Shown: positions 23,976 through 32,966 of the stretch, piece after piece
How positions within the stretch are numbered: position 1 is the first letter of the stretch
How the letters are laid out: each line of letters opens with the position of its first letter
Assembly: GCA_963774075.1 (NCBI GenBank)
Contig: CAVZDP010000001.1
Coordinates: forward strand, 186,001-250,000
Direction of reading: 5' to 3'
Source of the DNA: JBBQNR01 sp963774075
GTDB taxonomy: Bacteria > Actinomycetota > Thermoleophilia > Solirubrobacterales > JBBDJG01
DNA length: 64,000 bases
The notes under the pieces: model-generated
Seen by the model: only the letters and a program-made list of their open reading frames with translations
Told to the model about the DNA's origin: nothing
Databases searched by the model: none
Translations under genes and position numbers: made by a program

Positions 23976-25550
23976 TTGGCGAACGACCACAAAGACACGG
24001 CCTCGTGGCTGGTTCCGGAGGGGGAGCAGCAAGGCCTGAGGCGCTACCTGGGCACGGTTCGGGAGCGCTTTGCGCTGATCGCGCTCACCGTCGTCGCCAC
24101 GACCGCCGTCGCTGCGCTGTACGTCGTGCTCGCGGAGGAGCGCTACGAGGCGCGCGCGAACCTGCTCGTCACTCCCATCTCGCGTGACAACGAGACGCTG
24201 ACGGGTCTCGGGCTGATCCGCGACTCGGCCGATCCGACGCGAGACGTCGAGACGGCGGCGCAGCTGGTGATGACCCTGGACGTGGCGCGCATGGCGCGCC
24301 GTGAGCTGGGGCGGGAGCGAAGCGCCGAGTCGCTGCTCGGCGACGTCGAGGCGGTGCCCGTCGCCCAGAGCAACATCGTCGCCGTCACCGCGACGGCGCC
24401 GGGCGCGAAGGAGGCGCAGCGGATCGCGAACGCCTTCGGTAGGGGGGTCGTGAAGGACCGCACGCGCAAGCTGCACCGCCAGCTCGACGAGATCATCGCC
24501 GGCCTGCGGCAGCGGCTCGCGGGAGGCGCAGGGGGCGGCAACGAGCAGGTGCTGCGGAACAGACTCGCCGAGTTCGAGACGCTGCGCGTGGTCGACGACC
24601 CGACGATCCATCTGGACACGCGGGCCGACGAGCCGGACAACGCCTCCTGGCCGAGGCCTCGCCTGAGCATCGCCGCCGGCATCGTGGTGGGCCTCATGCT
24701 CGGCCTCGGGGGCGCCTTCGCCGCACAGATGCTCGATCCTCGCCTGCGCCGCGAGGACCAGCTTCGAGCGCGTTTCCGGCTGCCGGTGCTGGCCCGGGTG
24801 CCCGTCGAGGGGGGCGCGCCGCGGAAGCGCCCAATCGGTCCGGAACGCCTTTCGAGCGCCGGCGTGGAGGCGTTTCGCGCGCTGCGCGCCGCCCTGACCG
24901 GCCGCGGTCCTGGCGGGAGGCATGGCGAAGGGCCGGGCGGGGGTCGCTCGGTGATGATCTGTGGCTCCTCTTCCGGCGAGGGAAAGACGACCGTCGCTCT
25001 CAACCTCGCCGCGTCGCTCGCGCTCTCCGGAAGGCGGGTGATCCTGATCGAGGCCGACTCCAGGGAGCCCAGAATGGCTGAGGCGCTGGGCGTGCGGGTA
25101 GTGGACAGCATCGCCAGCGTCCTGATCGGCGACGTCGCGCTCACCGACGCCCTCGTGACGACCGAGGCGCATGGCGAGCACCTCCGCGTCCTCCTCGCCC
25201 GCAGCGACGACGAGTGGATGGCGGATCAGCTATCGCTCCCCGTGGCGCGGGAGCTGATCGAGGAGGCCACTCAGCTTGCCGACTTCGTCGTGATCGACGC
25301 GCCTCCGTTGGACACCGTGGTCGATGCGCTGCCGCTGGTTCAGGCCGCCGACGACGTGATCGTCGTGGCCCGCCTCGGCACGACGCGGCTCGACAGGCTC
25401 GAGCGTCTCGGCGAGCTGCTGGCGGACCATGGCGTCAAGCCGCTCGGACTCGCGGTCGTGGGAACCGAGACGGCGCGCCGCCGCGGGCGCGGTGCGACGG
25501 CCAGGCCGGACCGCAGCCGCGATCCCGAGCCGGTCCTGCCGGCCCGCTGA
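23976..25550 (+). CDS. Polysaccharide co-polymerase: Wzz-like domain fused to CpsD-type ATPase
   Basis: 524 residues from a TTG start. Residues 20-255 are a chain-length-determinant domain with two membrane helices (about 33-53 and 232-252) bracketing a helical extracytoplasmic part (RYEARANLLVTPISRD). Residues 290-500 are the BY-kinase/ParA-like ATPase with Walker A SSSGEGKTT (331-339), the A' motif VILIEADSREPR and Walker B FVVIDAPP. Unlike tyrosine kinases of this family, the C-terminal tail (RRRGRGATARPDRSRDPE) has no tyrosine at all, so tyrosine-cluster autophosphorylation is unlikely. It opens the exopolysaccharide operon and should set chain length or control export. Confidence 0.88.
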   Translation: MANDHKDTASWLVPEGEQQGLRRYLGTVRERFALIALTVVATTAVAALYVVLAEERYEARANLLVTPISRDNETLTGLGLIRDSADPTRDVETAAQLVMTLDVARMARRELGRERSAESLLGDVEAVPVAQSNIVAVTATAPGAKEAQRIANAFGRGVVKDRTRKLHRQLDEIIAGLRQRLAGGAGGGNEQVLRNRLAEFETLRVVDDPTIHLDTRADEPDNASWPRPRLSIAAGIVVGLMLGLGGAFAAQMLDPRLRREDQLRARFRLPVLARVPVEGGAPRKRPIGPERLSSAGVEAFRALRAALTGRGPGGRHGEGPGGGRSVMICGSSSGEGKTTVALNLAASLALSGRRVILIEADSREPRMAEALGVRVVDSIASVLIGDVALTDALVTTEAHGEHLRVLLARSDDEWMADQLSLPVARELIEEATQLADFVVIDAPPLDTVVDALPLVQAADDVIVVARLGTTRLDRLERLGELLADHGVKPLGLAVVGTETARRRGRGATARPDRSRDPEPVLPAR

Positions 25551-25554
25551 CGAC

Positions 25555-26916
25555 GTGGCGCTCGGACTGAGGCTCCGCGGTCCCACGCTGGGCCTGCAGG
25601 TCCTGCTGGTCGTTTCAGCGGCCGCGTTCGGGCTCGTGGCGGGAAGGCAGCCCGAGCTGGCCATCGTGGCAGCGATCGGGCTCGGCCTGGTGGCGCTGAT
25701 CGCCGCCGACCTGACGGTGGGCCTGTGCGCCTTCACCTTCATCGGCTTCATCGACGTCGTTCCGGGCGGGCCGACGTTCAGCCTCGCCAAGGTGATCGGC
25801 CTCGTGCTCGCCCTGTCGTGGCTCGCCACGATCGCGACGCGCCAGGACGCAAAGGCCGACATCTTCGGCCGCCACCCCATTGCCGTCTACGCGCTCGGCC
25901 TGCTTGTGGCCTGGGCCGCGATCAGTGCGCTCTGGGCGCAGGACTCCGGCGAGGCTTTCACCGCCGCCTCCCGCTACGGCCTCAACTTCCTGCTGTTCCC
26001 GATCGTCTACACGGCCGTGCGCGAGCGGCGCCACGTGAGCTGGCTCGCGTGGACGTTCGTCGCCGGGGCCTTGTTCTCGGCAGCGTTCGGCGTCGTGTCG
26101 CCCCAGCCGACGCAGGAGGGCAGGCTCGCCGGCGCGATCGGGGAGGCGAACGAGCTCGCCTCCGTGCTCGTCGCCGCCTTCGCCATCGCCGCCGGGCTCG
26201 CCATCGCCTCCAGGCGCTCGCCGGGGACGCGGCTGATAGCCGCCTGCGCGGCCGTGCTGTGCCTCGGCGGCGTTTTCTTCAGCCTTTCGCGGGCGGGCCT
26301 CGTGGCGCTCCTGGTCGTGGGGCTTGCAGCCGTGCTCGTCTCGGGTCGCTGGCGGGGAAGGGCTGCGGTCGCGACGCTACTCATCGCCGCGCTCGCAGTG
26401 TCCTATTTCGCCGCCGTCGCGGATCCCGAGGCCCGCGAGCGCGTCACCCGCATAGAAGGGGGGACCGGGCGGGTCGACCTGTGGACGATCGGCTGGCGGA
26501 TGTTCGAGGACAGGCCGCTCGTCGGCGTTGGGGCCGGCAACTACCAGATCTCCTCCCCGCGCTACCTGATCCAACCCGGAGCGATCGTGCGCGACGACTT
26601 CGTGCTCGACCAGCCCAAGCAGACGCACAACATCTATCTGCAGGTGCTGTCGGAGCTGGGCCTGCCCGGACTGCTCCTGTTCGCGGCGATCATCGGCTTC
26701 GGCCTCGGGTGCGCGGTCGCGGCCGCGCGCGCCTTTCGCCGCCGCGGCGACGCCTGGCTGGAGGCACTCACGTGGTCCTTCCTGCTGGCCGCGCTCGGCA
26801 TCCTCGCGGCGGACTTCTTCCAGTCGGAGCAGTTCAGCAAGCAGCTCTGGATGCTGCTGGCGCTCGGGCCCGCCCTCCTCGGGCTCTCACGCAGGCTGCC
26901 GCCGGACCGCACGTGA
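25555..26916 (+). CDS. O-antigen ligase/polymerase (Wzy_C) family membrane protein
   Basis: 453 residues from a GTG at 25555, four bases after the previous stop. About ten to twelve membrane helices with the Wzy_C periplasmic loop: EGGTGRVDLWTIGWRMFEDRPLVGVGAGNYQ followed by QTHNIYLQVLSELGLPGLLLF. The GRxxLW, G-x-G-x-N and H-x-x-Y/L motifs are those of O-antigen ligases and Wzy polymerases; the two cannot be told apart by sequence. In a locus with Wzx, Wzz/CpsD and WbaP, polymerisation of the repeat unit is the more likely role. Confidence 0.85.
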   Translation: MALGLRLRGPTLGLQVLLVVSAAAFGLVAGRQPELAIVAAIGLGLVALIAADLTVGLCAFTFIGFIDVVPGGPTFSLAKVIGLVLALSWLATIATRQDAKADIFGRHPIAVYALGLLVAWAAISALWAQDSGEAFTAASRYGLNFLLFPIVYTAVRERRHVSWLAWTFVAGALFSAAFGVVSPQPTQEGRLAGAIGEANELASVLVAAFAIAAGLAIASRRSPGTRLIAACAAVLCLGGVFFSLSRAGLVALLVVGLAAVLVSGRWRGRAAVATLLIAALAVSYFAAVADPEARERVTRIEGGTGRVDLWTIGWRMFEDRPLVGVGAGNYQISSPRYLIQPGAIVRDDFVLDQPKQTHNIYLQVLSELGLPGLLLFAAIIGFGLGCAVAAARAFRRRGDAWLEALTWSFLLAALGILAADFFQSEQFSKQLWMLLALGPALLGLSRRLPPDRT

Positions 26917-28055
26917 GTGGCGCGGGGCCGGAACGAATCCGGCTCGTGCTGATGATCGAGTCGCTCGACTTCGATCCGGGCGGGGCGGAGCGGCTGGTGG
27001 TGGCGCTCGCCACGTCGCTTCCGCGCGAGCGATTCGACGTCACCGTCTGCACGACCAGAGCGGTGGAGGGAGAGCTGATCGAGCGCGTGCGCGCCGCGGG
27101 CATCCGCCATCTCGCCCTCGATCGGCGCACGCGCGCGGACGTTCTCGCCTGGCGGCGGCTGACGGCTTTCCTGCGGCGCGAGGGGGTGCACGTCCTGCAC
27201 TCGCACATGTGGGGCTCGAACTTGTGGGGCAGCGTGCTCGGTCGGGCCTGCCGCGTTCCGGTCGTCATCGCGCATGAGCACACCTGGGCCTACCGCGGCA
27301 AGCCATATCGGCGCTTCCTGGACGGCTTTGTGATCGGCCGCCTCGCGACCCGCTTCCTGACGGTCGCCAACAAAGAGCTGATGGTGCAATGGGAGCGCGT
27401 ACCGGAGGACAGGGTGGAGCTGATGCCGAATCCGTACGTGCCCCGGTCGCCGTCCGCGGGCGCGAGCGATCTGCGCTCCGAGCTGGGCCTGCCGCCGGGC
27501 ACGCCGATGATCGGAACCGTCGCGCGGCTTCGGCCCCAGAAGGCGCTCGACGTGCTGATCGACGCGCTTGCGACCGTGGCGCGCTCGGTTCCCGACGCGC
27601 GGCTCGTGATCGCCGGAGACGGGCCGTGCCGGCCGCGACTGGAGCGGCACGCGGCTTCCGCCGGGCTCGGCGAGCGGGTCCATTTCCTGGGCAACCGCGA
27701 GGACCTGGACGTCGTGCTCGCCGGCGTAGACGTCGCAGCCATGAGCTCGGACTTCGAGGGATCGCCGTTGTTCGGGTTCGAGTGCATGGCTCACCGGACT
27801 CCGCTCGTGGCGACCGCGGTCGGCGGGCTGACCGACGCGTTCGAGGACGGGCGCACCGCGTTGCTCGTGCCGCCGCGCGACAGCCGGGCGCTCGGGTCCG
27901 CGCTAGCCGGGTTGCTGCGCGACCCCGCGCGGCGCCTGGCGATCGCCGACGCCGCTCACGAAGAGCTCGCTGACTATACGATCGAGCGCATCGTCGGCCG
28001 CTACGTCGAGCTCTATCAGCGGCTGCTCCGCGAGCATGGAGGGAGCGCGGGATGA
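26913..28055 (+). CDS. Glycosyltransferase, GT4 family
   Basis: 380 residues from a GTG overlapping the previous stop (GTGA). GT-B fold: acceptor-domain opening SLDFDPGGAERLVVALATSL, HSHMWGSNLWG, then the donor domain IGTVARLRPQKALDVLIDAL, LVIAGDGPCRPRLE and the E-x7-E nucleotide-sugar motif in SSDFEGSPLFGFECMAH. Retaining transfer of a sugar to the lipid-linked repeat unit on the cytoplasmic face is expected. Sugar donor unknown. Confidence 0.9.
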   Translation: MSGAGPERIRLVLMIESLDFDPGGAERLVVALATSLPRERFDVTVCTTRAVEGELIERVRAAGIRHLALDRRTRADVLAWRRLTAFLRREGVHVLHSHMWGSNLWGSVLGRACRVPVVIAHEHTWAYRGKPYRRFLDGFVIGRLATRFLTVANKELMVQWERVPEDRVELMPNPYVPRSPSAGASDLRSELGLPPGTPMIGTVARLRPQKALDVLIDALATVARSVPDARLVIAGDGPCRPRLERHAASAGLGERVHFLGNREDLDVVLAGVDVAAMSSDFEGSPLFGFECMAHRTPLVATAVGGLTDAFEDGRTALLVPPRDSRALGSALAGLLRDPARRLAIADAAHEELADYTIERIVGRYVELYQRLLREHGGSAG

Positions 28056-28807
28056 ACGAGGTGCTCGTCCTCTGCTACCACGCGGTCAGCGAGGACTGGA
28101 ACGCGAATCTCTCGATCACGCCCCGGCGGCTCGAGAGCCAGCTCGGGCGCCTCGTGCGCCGTGGCTATAGAGGAGTCACCTTCACCGAGGCCGTCAGCTC
28201 GCCGCCGCCGGGCAAGGCGCTCGCCGTCACCTTCGACGACGGCTACCGGTCGGTGCTCGACCGGGGGTTGCCGGTCCTGGAGCGTCTCGGGCTCGTCGGA
28301 AGCGTGTTCGTCGTCACGCGGTTCGTCGGCAGCGGGCGGCCCATGAGCTGGCCGGGGGTCGATCGATGGGTGGGCGGTCCGCACGAGCGCGAACTCGTCC
28401 CGCTCGACCAGGAGGGAATCGGGCGCCTGACCGGCGCGGGATGGGAGGTGGGCTCACACACGGTCTCTCACCCCCGCCTCACTCGGCTGGACGACCCTTC
28501 GCTGGCGGCGGAGCTGAGTGAGTCGCGCAGTGAGTGCGAGCGCCTCACGGGCGCTCGCTGTCGCTCCCTCGCCTATCCGTACGGCGACGTCGACGAGCGC
28601 GTGGTCGCCGCAGCCGAGCTGGCCGGCTACAGCGCCGCGGGCGCGCTGTCGAGCCGCCTCGGCGCTGCTCGCCCTCTGGAATGGCCGCGCATCGGGGTCT
28701 ACTACAGTGACGGCTCGCTGCGATTTCGCGCCAAGGCCTCGCCGCTCGTCAGGCGGTTGCGAGCCACGCCGGCGTGGGAGATCCTGGACCGGGTTCGGCG
28801 GAGCTGA
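28052..28807 (+). CDS. Polysaccharide deacetylase (NodB family)
   Basis: 251 residues, ATG overlapping the previous stop as ATGA. NodB motif 1 is TFDDGYRSV (catalytic base and metal Asp), motif 2 HTVSHPRLTRL (two metal His), motif 3 SLAYPYGDVD, and a late motif around WPRIGVYY. No signal peptide is seen, so it may act in the cytoplasm or on lipid-linked intermediates. Removes N- or O-acetyl groups from the polysaccharide. Last plus-strand gene of the EPS operon. Confidence 0.9.
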   Translation: MNEVLVLCYHAVSEDWNANLSITPRRLESQLGRLVRRGYRGVTFTEAVSSPPPGKALAVTFDDGYRSVLDRGLPVLERLGLVGSVFVVTRFVGSGRPMSWPGVDRWVGGPHERELVPLDQEGIGRLTGAGWEVGSHTVSHPRLTRLDDPSLAAELSESRSECERLTGARCRSLAYPYGDVDERVVAAAELAGYSAAGALSSRLGAARPLEWPRIGVYYSDGSLRFRAKASPLVRRLRATPAWEILDRVRRS

Positions 28808-28813
28808 TCAGGT

Positions 28814-30223
28814 CTAACCGGAGACGCGCAGGCGGACGGTGTTGGAGCGTCCGGTCCCGGGTGCGTCGGCGCGCAGCTCGATCGTGCGTACGCGGCGGGA
28901 GAGCGTGGCCCGGCGAAGCCGCAGCCTCTTCGGTGAGCCACGGCCTCGGCGCCGCGAGCGCAGCCGCGGCTTGGTCGAAAAGCGGCCATCCTTTCGCACC
29001 CGCGCCCTGCCGACCTTCTTCCAGCGTTTGCCGCGCTTGACCCGAAGCGTCACGTGCGTCGGGCGCTTATCGGCGGTCACGTGGCCCCTGAGCGGGACCG
29101 CCTGCCCGGGCTGGGCCGCCGTCGCCGGGCTCGTGAGCACGATCTGCGGGTGCACTGCGCTCGCCGGGTTGCCCGTGGTGTGCTCGAGGTCGCGGCAGGG
29201 CGAGCCGGCGGTGAGAGTGAAGTTCTTGCCGCCGCGGTTGGCGTAGCCGGGATCCGCGAGGACGTTTGCGGCAGAGTCGAATCCGGGGTCGCGGGAGAGA
29301 CCGTGGTTGTCGACGTCTCGCGCTCCCCCGAAGATGCAGTTCTTGCGGACGACGTTTCGCTGGCCCACGATCCCCGCGCCCCAATACGCCTCGACGTTGT
29401 AGCGCTGCGTCGAGTTCGTGATCAGGTTGAGTTCCACGACGTTGTCGTTGGAGGCCTGCGGGCCGTACTCCTCGGCGCCGCCGCCGAACAGCACGCCCTC
29501 TCCGTTGCCGTCCATCACGTTGCGCGCGACGTACGAGCCCTGGGCGTCCGGGTAGAGGTTGATCGCGCGGTCGGCGTTGTCGTAGACCTGGTTGTCGACG
29601 ATGCGCGCGCCGGTGGCGTGCTCCACGTAGATGCCGTGGTCGAGGTTGGTGGCGGGCAGCGAGCCGCAGTCGTGGATGCGGTTGCGCTCGATCACGGTCC
29701 GGTAGGCGCGTCCGTAGGTCGTGGGGCCGAGGCTGAAGCAGATGGACGTGTGGTGGTTGGTGACGTCGTTGTCGACGAAGGTGACGTCGTCACCGCTGAT
29801 GGCCGGGCTGGAAGCGTTCGCCGCGTTCCGCCCGTCGAGGTCGAGCGAGGCGACGGTCACGAAGTTCGCGCTGTCGGGGATCCACAGCTTGCCCACCACG
29901 GTGGCGCGCTCGCCGGGATAGCTGGTGAGGACGAGGGGAGCGCCGGCTGCGCCGGAGCGGGAGATCTTCACGTTGCCGGAGTAGGTCCCGGCGCGAAGGC
30001 ACCCGGTCTCGCCCGGCTTCAACGAGTCGACCAGCTTCTGGGCGGACAGGTACGGGCTGGCGGCGGTGCCGGCGCCCGAGTCGGATCCGCCGGTTGCGGC
30101 GACCTTCGTGCAGCCGGCGGCCTGTGCCGGCGCGGCGCCTGCCCCGAGCGAGAGCGTGAACGCTGCGGCAAGCGTCAGCAGCGCACCGCCCCAAGATCCA
30201 TTTTGTCGCGTTCCGTTCGACAT
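28814..30223 (-). CDS. Secreted right-handed beta-helix protein
   Basis: 469 residues. Signal peptide (GGALLTLAAAFTLSLGAGAAPAQA) with cleavage near AAG. Residues 40-345 form a parallel beta-helix like pectate lyases and polysaccharide epimerases: SPYLSAQKLVDSLKPGETGCLRAGTYSG, then rungs such as TVIERNRIHDCGS, ARIVDNQVYDNADRAINLY and YVARNVMDGNGEGVLFGG. A basic C-terminal segment (RSRRRGRGSPKRLRLRR) may bind polymer. In an EPS locus it could be a lyase, a C5-epimerase or a binding protein; no catalytic set could be confirmed. A 6-bp hairpin (30229-30245) lies just upstream of the start. Confidence 0.8.
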   Translation of the reverse strand: MSNGTRQNGSWGGALLTLAAAFTLSLGAGAAPAQAAGCTKVAATGGSDSGAGTAASPYLSAQKLVDSLKPGETGCLRAGTYSGNVKISRSGAAGAPLVLTSYPGERATVVGKLWIPDSANFVTVASLDLDGRNAANASSPAISGDDVTFVDNDVTNHHTSICFSLGPTTYGRAYRTVIERNRIHDCGSLPATNLDHGIYVEHATGARIVDNQVYDNADRAINLYPDAQGSYVARNVMDGNGEGVLFGGGAEEYGPQASNDNVVELNLITNSTQRYNVEAYWGAGIVGQRNVVRKNCIFGGARDVDNHGLSRDPGFDSAANVLADPGYANRGGKNFTLTAGSPCRDLEHTTGNPASAVHPQIVLTSPATAAQPGQAVPLRGHVTADKRPTHVTLRVKRGKRWKKVGRARVRKDGRFSTKPRLRSRRRGRGSPKRLRLRRATLSRRVRTIELRADAPGTGRSNTVRLRVSG

Positions 30224-30406
30224 TCCGTGACGCCCTCTTGGCGTCTAAGAAATGAATCGGGGCTAACGGCACGGGTGCGAAGGGGCGCCGGAAGCATTGG
30301 ACGGATGTCCGGGCGCGACTGCGCACTTGCACGAAGCCGTGCTCATACGTGCGTCCAGGCTCCCGGGACGTCTCCTTGAAGCGCGGCTCGAAGGCGAACG
30401 CGGCGG

Positions 30407-31888
30407 TCAGGCGCGTCGGCCGAGAGCGGCGGAGACCGTCCGCGGCAGCGACAGTAGCTCGCGTCGCGAGACCGCGCCGGTCACCACCAGCGCCGCGCAG
30501 AAGGCGGCGAGCCCGCACACCGATCCGGCGACGGCCTCCAGCGCCGAGAGCCCCGTCGTGCCGAACAGCGCGAGAACGCCCCCCATCGCGACCGCGGCTA
30601 CCAGCGCTCGCGCGAGTGTCATGGCGAGCGGCAACGCCGCGAAGCCCAGCAACCGCCGTGCCAGAACGAGGTGGCCGAGAACGTAGAGGGTGAAGCCAAC
30701 GTCCGTACCGATGGCGGCGCCGACGACGCCGATCGTCGGCACGAGCACGGCGTCGAGGATTGCGTTCACCGCGAGTGCTCCCACCGCGAGCGGGATGCGG
30801 CTACGCGCCGCGCCCAGGTAGTTCACCGCCAGCGTCACGAAGGTCCCGATCGCGGACAGGAACACGAACGGCGCGAGCGCGCGCAGGACGCCGGCCGATT
30901 CGCCATAGCCGTCTCCGAGCACGAGCTCGACCATCGGCTCGGCCCACACGAGCGCAGGCGCCAGCAGCGCGGCCTGCACCAGCACCAGGTAGCGCAGGGC
31001 GGCGGTGAAAGCCTTCACGTTCGGCTCGGAGCCGGACTCGCGCACGAGCCGCGGAGCCACGCCGAACGCGAGCGCCTGGCCGCCGTAGGACAGGAACGCG
31101 GCAAGGCGCAGCGGCGCCTCGAAGACGCCGACCGAGGCCACGCTCAGGATCGCCCCAATCAGGATCACGTCGATCTGCTCGAACCCGACGAAGGCGGCGT
31201 TGACGAGAAAGAGGGCCCCGGCGTAGGCGGCGATCCGACGCCGCTGCCGTACGGCGCCGAGGCCCGGCCGCAGCCCTCCGAGCATCCGCGCCAGGAAAGC
31301 CGCCGCGATCACGGCGCCCACGACGTAGCCGGCGGCGCGTCCCCAGGCGGCGCCGGCGGCGCCGCCTCCGAGCGCGACGATCACGATCGTCGCTCCCGCC
31401 TCGACGGCGCTCTCGAGAGTGAGCACACGCCAGGCCACCGACACGCGGCCCAGCGCCACGAACGCTCCCCTGTAGAGGAACATCACCGTCTGCCCGAGGA
31501 CGGCGAGCGCAACCGCCCGCAGCGTCCAGGCGAGCGCGGGCTCTCCGTAGGCGTCCGCGATCGGCCCGGCAAGCGACGCCAGCGCCCCGCAGGCCACGGT
31601 GGCCACGATCAGCTTCAGCCGCACCGCGTCGGCGAGCAGGGACCGGACGGTGCCGAGGTTCCCACGCTCCTCGGCGACGAAACGCTCGACGGACTGGGCG
31701 ATCCCCATGTCGGCGACGAGCGCGACCAGCGCCCCGATCCCGACAGCGAGCGCGAACACCCCGTAGCCCGAGGGTCCGAGCTCTCGCACGAGGTAGACGG
31801 TGACGACCGCCGTGAACGCGGCGCTCGTGAGCTGTGCCGCCAGTGCGAAGGCAGCGTTACGCGAGATGCTGTCCCCGGCCGGTGTCAC
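30407..31888 (-). CDS. Polysaccharide flippase (Wzx/MOP superfamily)
   Basis: 493 residues from a GTG start. Twelve to fourteen membrane helices in the polysaccharide biosynthesis-type pattern, starting with NAAFALAAQLTSAAFTAVVTVYLVRELGPSGYGVFALAVG, the typical opening of Wzx. Later FLVNAAFVGFEQIDVILIGAILSVASVGVFEAPLRL is the family's central segment. It flips the undecaprenyl-linked repeat unit to the outer face. Read with the GT2 gene upstream of it (58-base gap). Confidence 0.9.
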   Translation of the reverse strand: MTPAGDSISRNAAFALAAQLTSAAFTAVVTVYLVRELGPSGYGVFALAVGIGALVALVADMGIAQSVERFVAEERGNLGTVRSLLADAVRLKLIVATVACGALASLAGPIADAYGEPALAWTLRAVALAVLGQTVMFLYRGAFVALGRVSVAWRVLTLESAVEAGATIVIVALGGGAAGAAWGRAAGYVVGAVIAAAFLARMLGGLRPGLGAVRQRRRIAAYAGALFLVNAAFVGFEQIDVILIGAILSVASVGVFEAPLRLAAFLSYGGQALAFGVAPRLVRESGSEPNVKAFTAALRYLVLVQAALLAPALVWAEPMVELVLGDGYGESAGVLRALAPFVFLSAIGTFVTLAVNYLGAARSRIPLAVGALAVNAILDAVLVPTIGVVGAAIGTDVGFTLYVLGHLVLARRLLGFAALPLAMTLARALVAAVAMGGVLALFGTTGLSALEAVAGSVCGLAAFCAALVVTGAVSRRELLSLPRTVSAALGRRA

Positions 31889-31946
31889 AGCGCGACCGCC
31901 GCCCCGCCGGCAAGGGACTCGGGCACGTGCAGGCTCTCGGCCTTCC

Positions 31947-32936
31947 TCACGCCCCCCGCGCTCCGAAGCGCGCGCAGCCGGCGAGGAACCCGACGCCCCA
32001 CGAGAGGTGCATGGTGGCGAAGACGAGCGCCAACCCGCCCGCTTCGCCGGGACGCCGGGTGGCCGCGAGGCTGGTTCCGACCACGCAGGAGCCGTAGGTC
32101 GCTAGCGCGGCGCGCGCGACGGCGCGCAGCGGCGGCGGCGCAACCGCCGCTGCGGCGACGTTCAGCACGAGCGCCGGCGGCAGCAGGTGCGAGCGTCGCA
32201 GGCTGTGCGGGTGACGGCGTCCCGTCTTGGCCCGGTAATAGCCGTAGCGGAAGTACTGACGAGCGAGCGCCCGCAAGGAATCGCGTGGCATGTAGCGAGC
32301 GCCCATCTCGGGCAGGCACACGATGCGCCCGCCGGTGGCTAGCACCCGCGCAGCCAGCTCCGAGTCCTGGTTGGCGGGCCAGCCCTCATCCCAGCCGCCA
32401 AACCGCTCGAGCGTCGAGCGCCGCCACACGCCGGCGAACACGCCGGTGTCCATCTCCGTCTCGCCCCGGGTGCGCCACTTCCTCGACCCGCCCACGCCGA
32501 GCCACGTGCCGAGAGCGAGCCCGACGAGGCGGGACCACTTCCCGACGGGGTGCGGGATCGCCGGTCCGCTGACCCAGTCCACGTCGCCGGCCCGCAGACG
32601 CTCGACGCCGTCGGCGACGTAGCCCGAGGGGTAGAAGGCGTGCGCGTCCATGCGCACGACGAACTCACCGCGCGCGCTGCGAAGCCCGACGTTGAGAGCG
32701 CTCGGAGTCGTGCGCCGAGGGTTGTCGATCACCCGCACGCGCGGGTCCGAAGCCGCGAGCTCTTCGAGAATCGCTCGCGTGCCGTCCTGCGAGCGGCCCT
32801 CGATGAACAGCAACTCGAGAGCACCCTCGAATCGCTGCGCCGCCGCCGCGGCCGCCGTCTCGCGGATGCAGCCCGCCTCGTTCAGGACGGGCACGAGGAT
32901 GCTGACGTCGACCCGCTCGGAGGCCGGCTTCGCCAC
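31947..32936 (-). CDS. Glycosyltransferase, GT2 family (ExoA-like) with C-terminal membrane helices
   Basis: 329 residues. GT-A fold with VSILVPVLNEAGCIRETAAAAAAQ, FIEGRSQDGTRAILEEL, the donor-metal motif VVRMDAHAFYPSGYVADGVE and a ED/QD-x-x-L-like NQDSELAARVLATGG, followed by RQYFRYGYYRAKTGRRHP. The last 100 residues have about three hydrophobic helices. This arrangement is that of ExoA-type succinoglycan glycosyltransferases. Inverting sugar transfer to the lipid-linked unit. Confidence 0.88.
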   Translation of the reverse strand: MAKPASERVDVSILVPVLNEAGCIRETAAAAAAQRFEGALELLFIEGRSQDGTRAILEELAASDPRVRVIDNPRRTTPSALNVGLRSARGEFVVRMDAHAFYPSGYVADGVERLRAGDVDWVSGPAIPHPVGKWSRLVGLALGTWLGVGGSRKWRTRGETEMDTGVFAGVWRRSTLERFGGWDEGWPANQDSELAARVLATGGRIVCLPEMGARYMPRDSLRALARQYFRYGYYRAKTGRRHPHSLRRSHLLPPALVLNVAAAAVAPPPLRAVARAALATYGSCVVGTSLAATRRPGEAGGLALVFATMHLSWGVGFLAGCARFGARGA

Positions 32937-32966
32937 CTAGTAGAACGGTCCGAGAAGGGCCACTTG

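Noticed and set aside
30671..32572. A 633-codon open frame on the plus strand opposite the flippase and GT2 genes
   Set aside because: Its translation is Arg/Glu/His-rich low complexity typical of antisense frames in GC-rich DNA, and the minus strand encodes two well-recognised proteins here.
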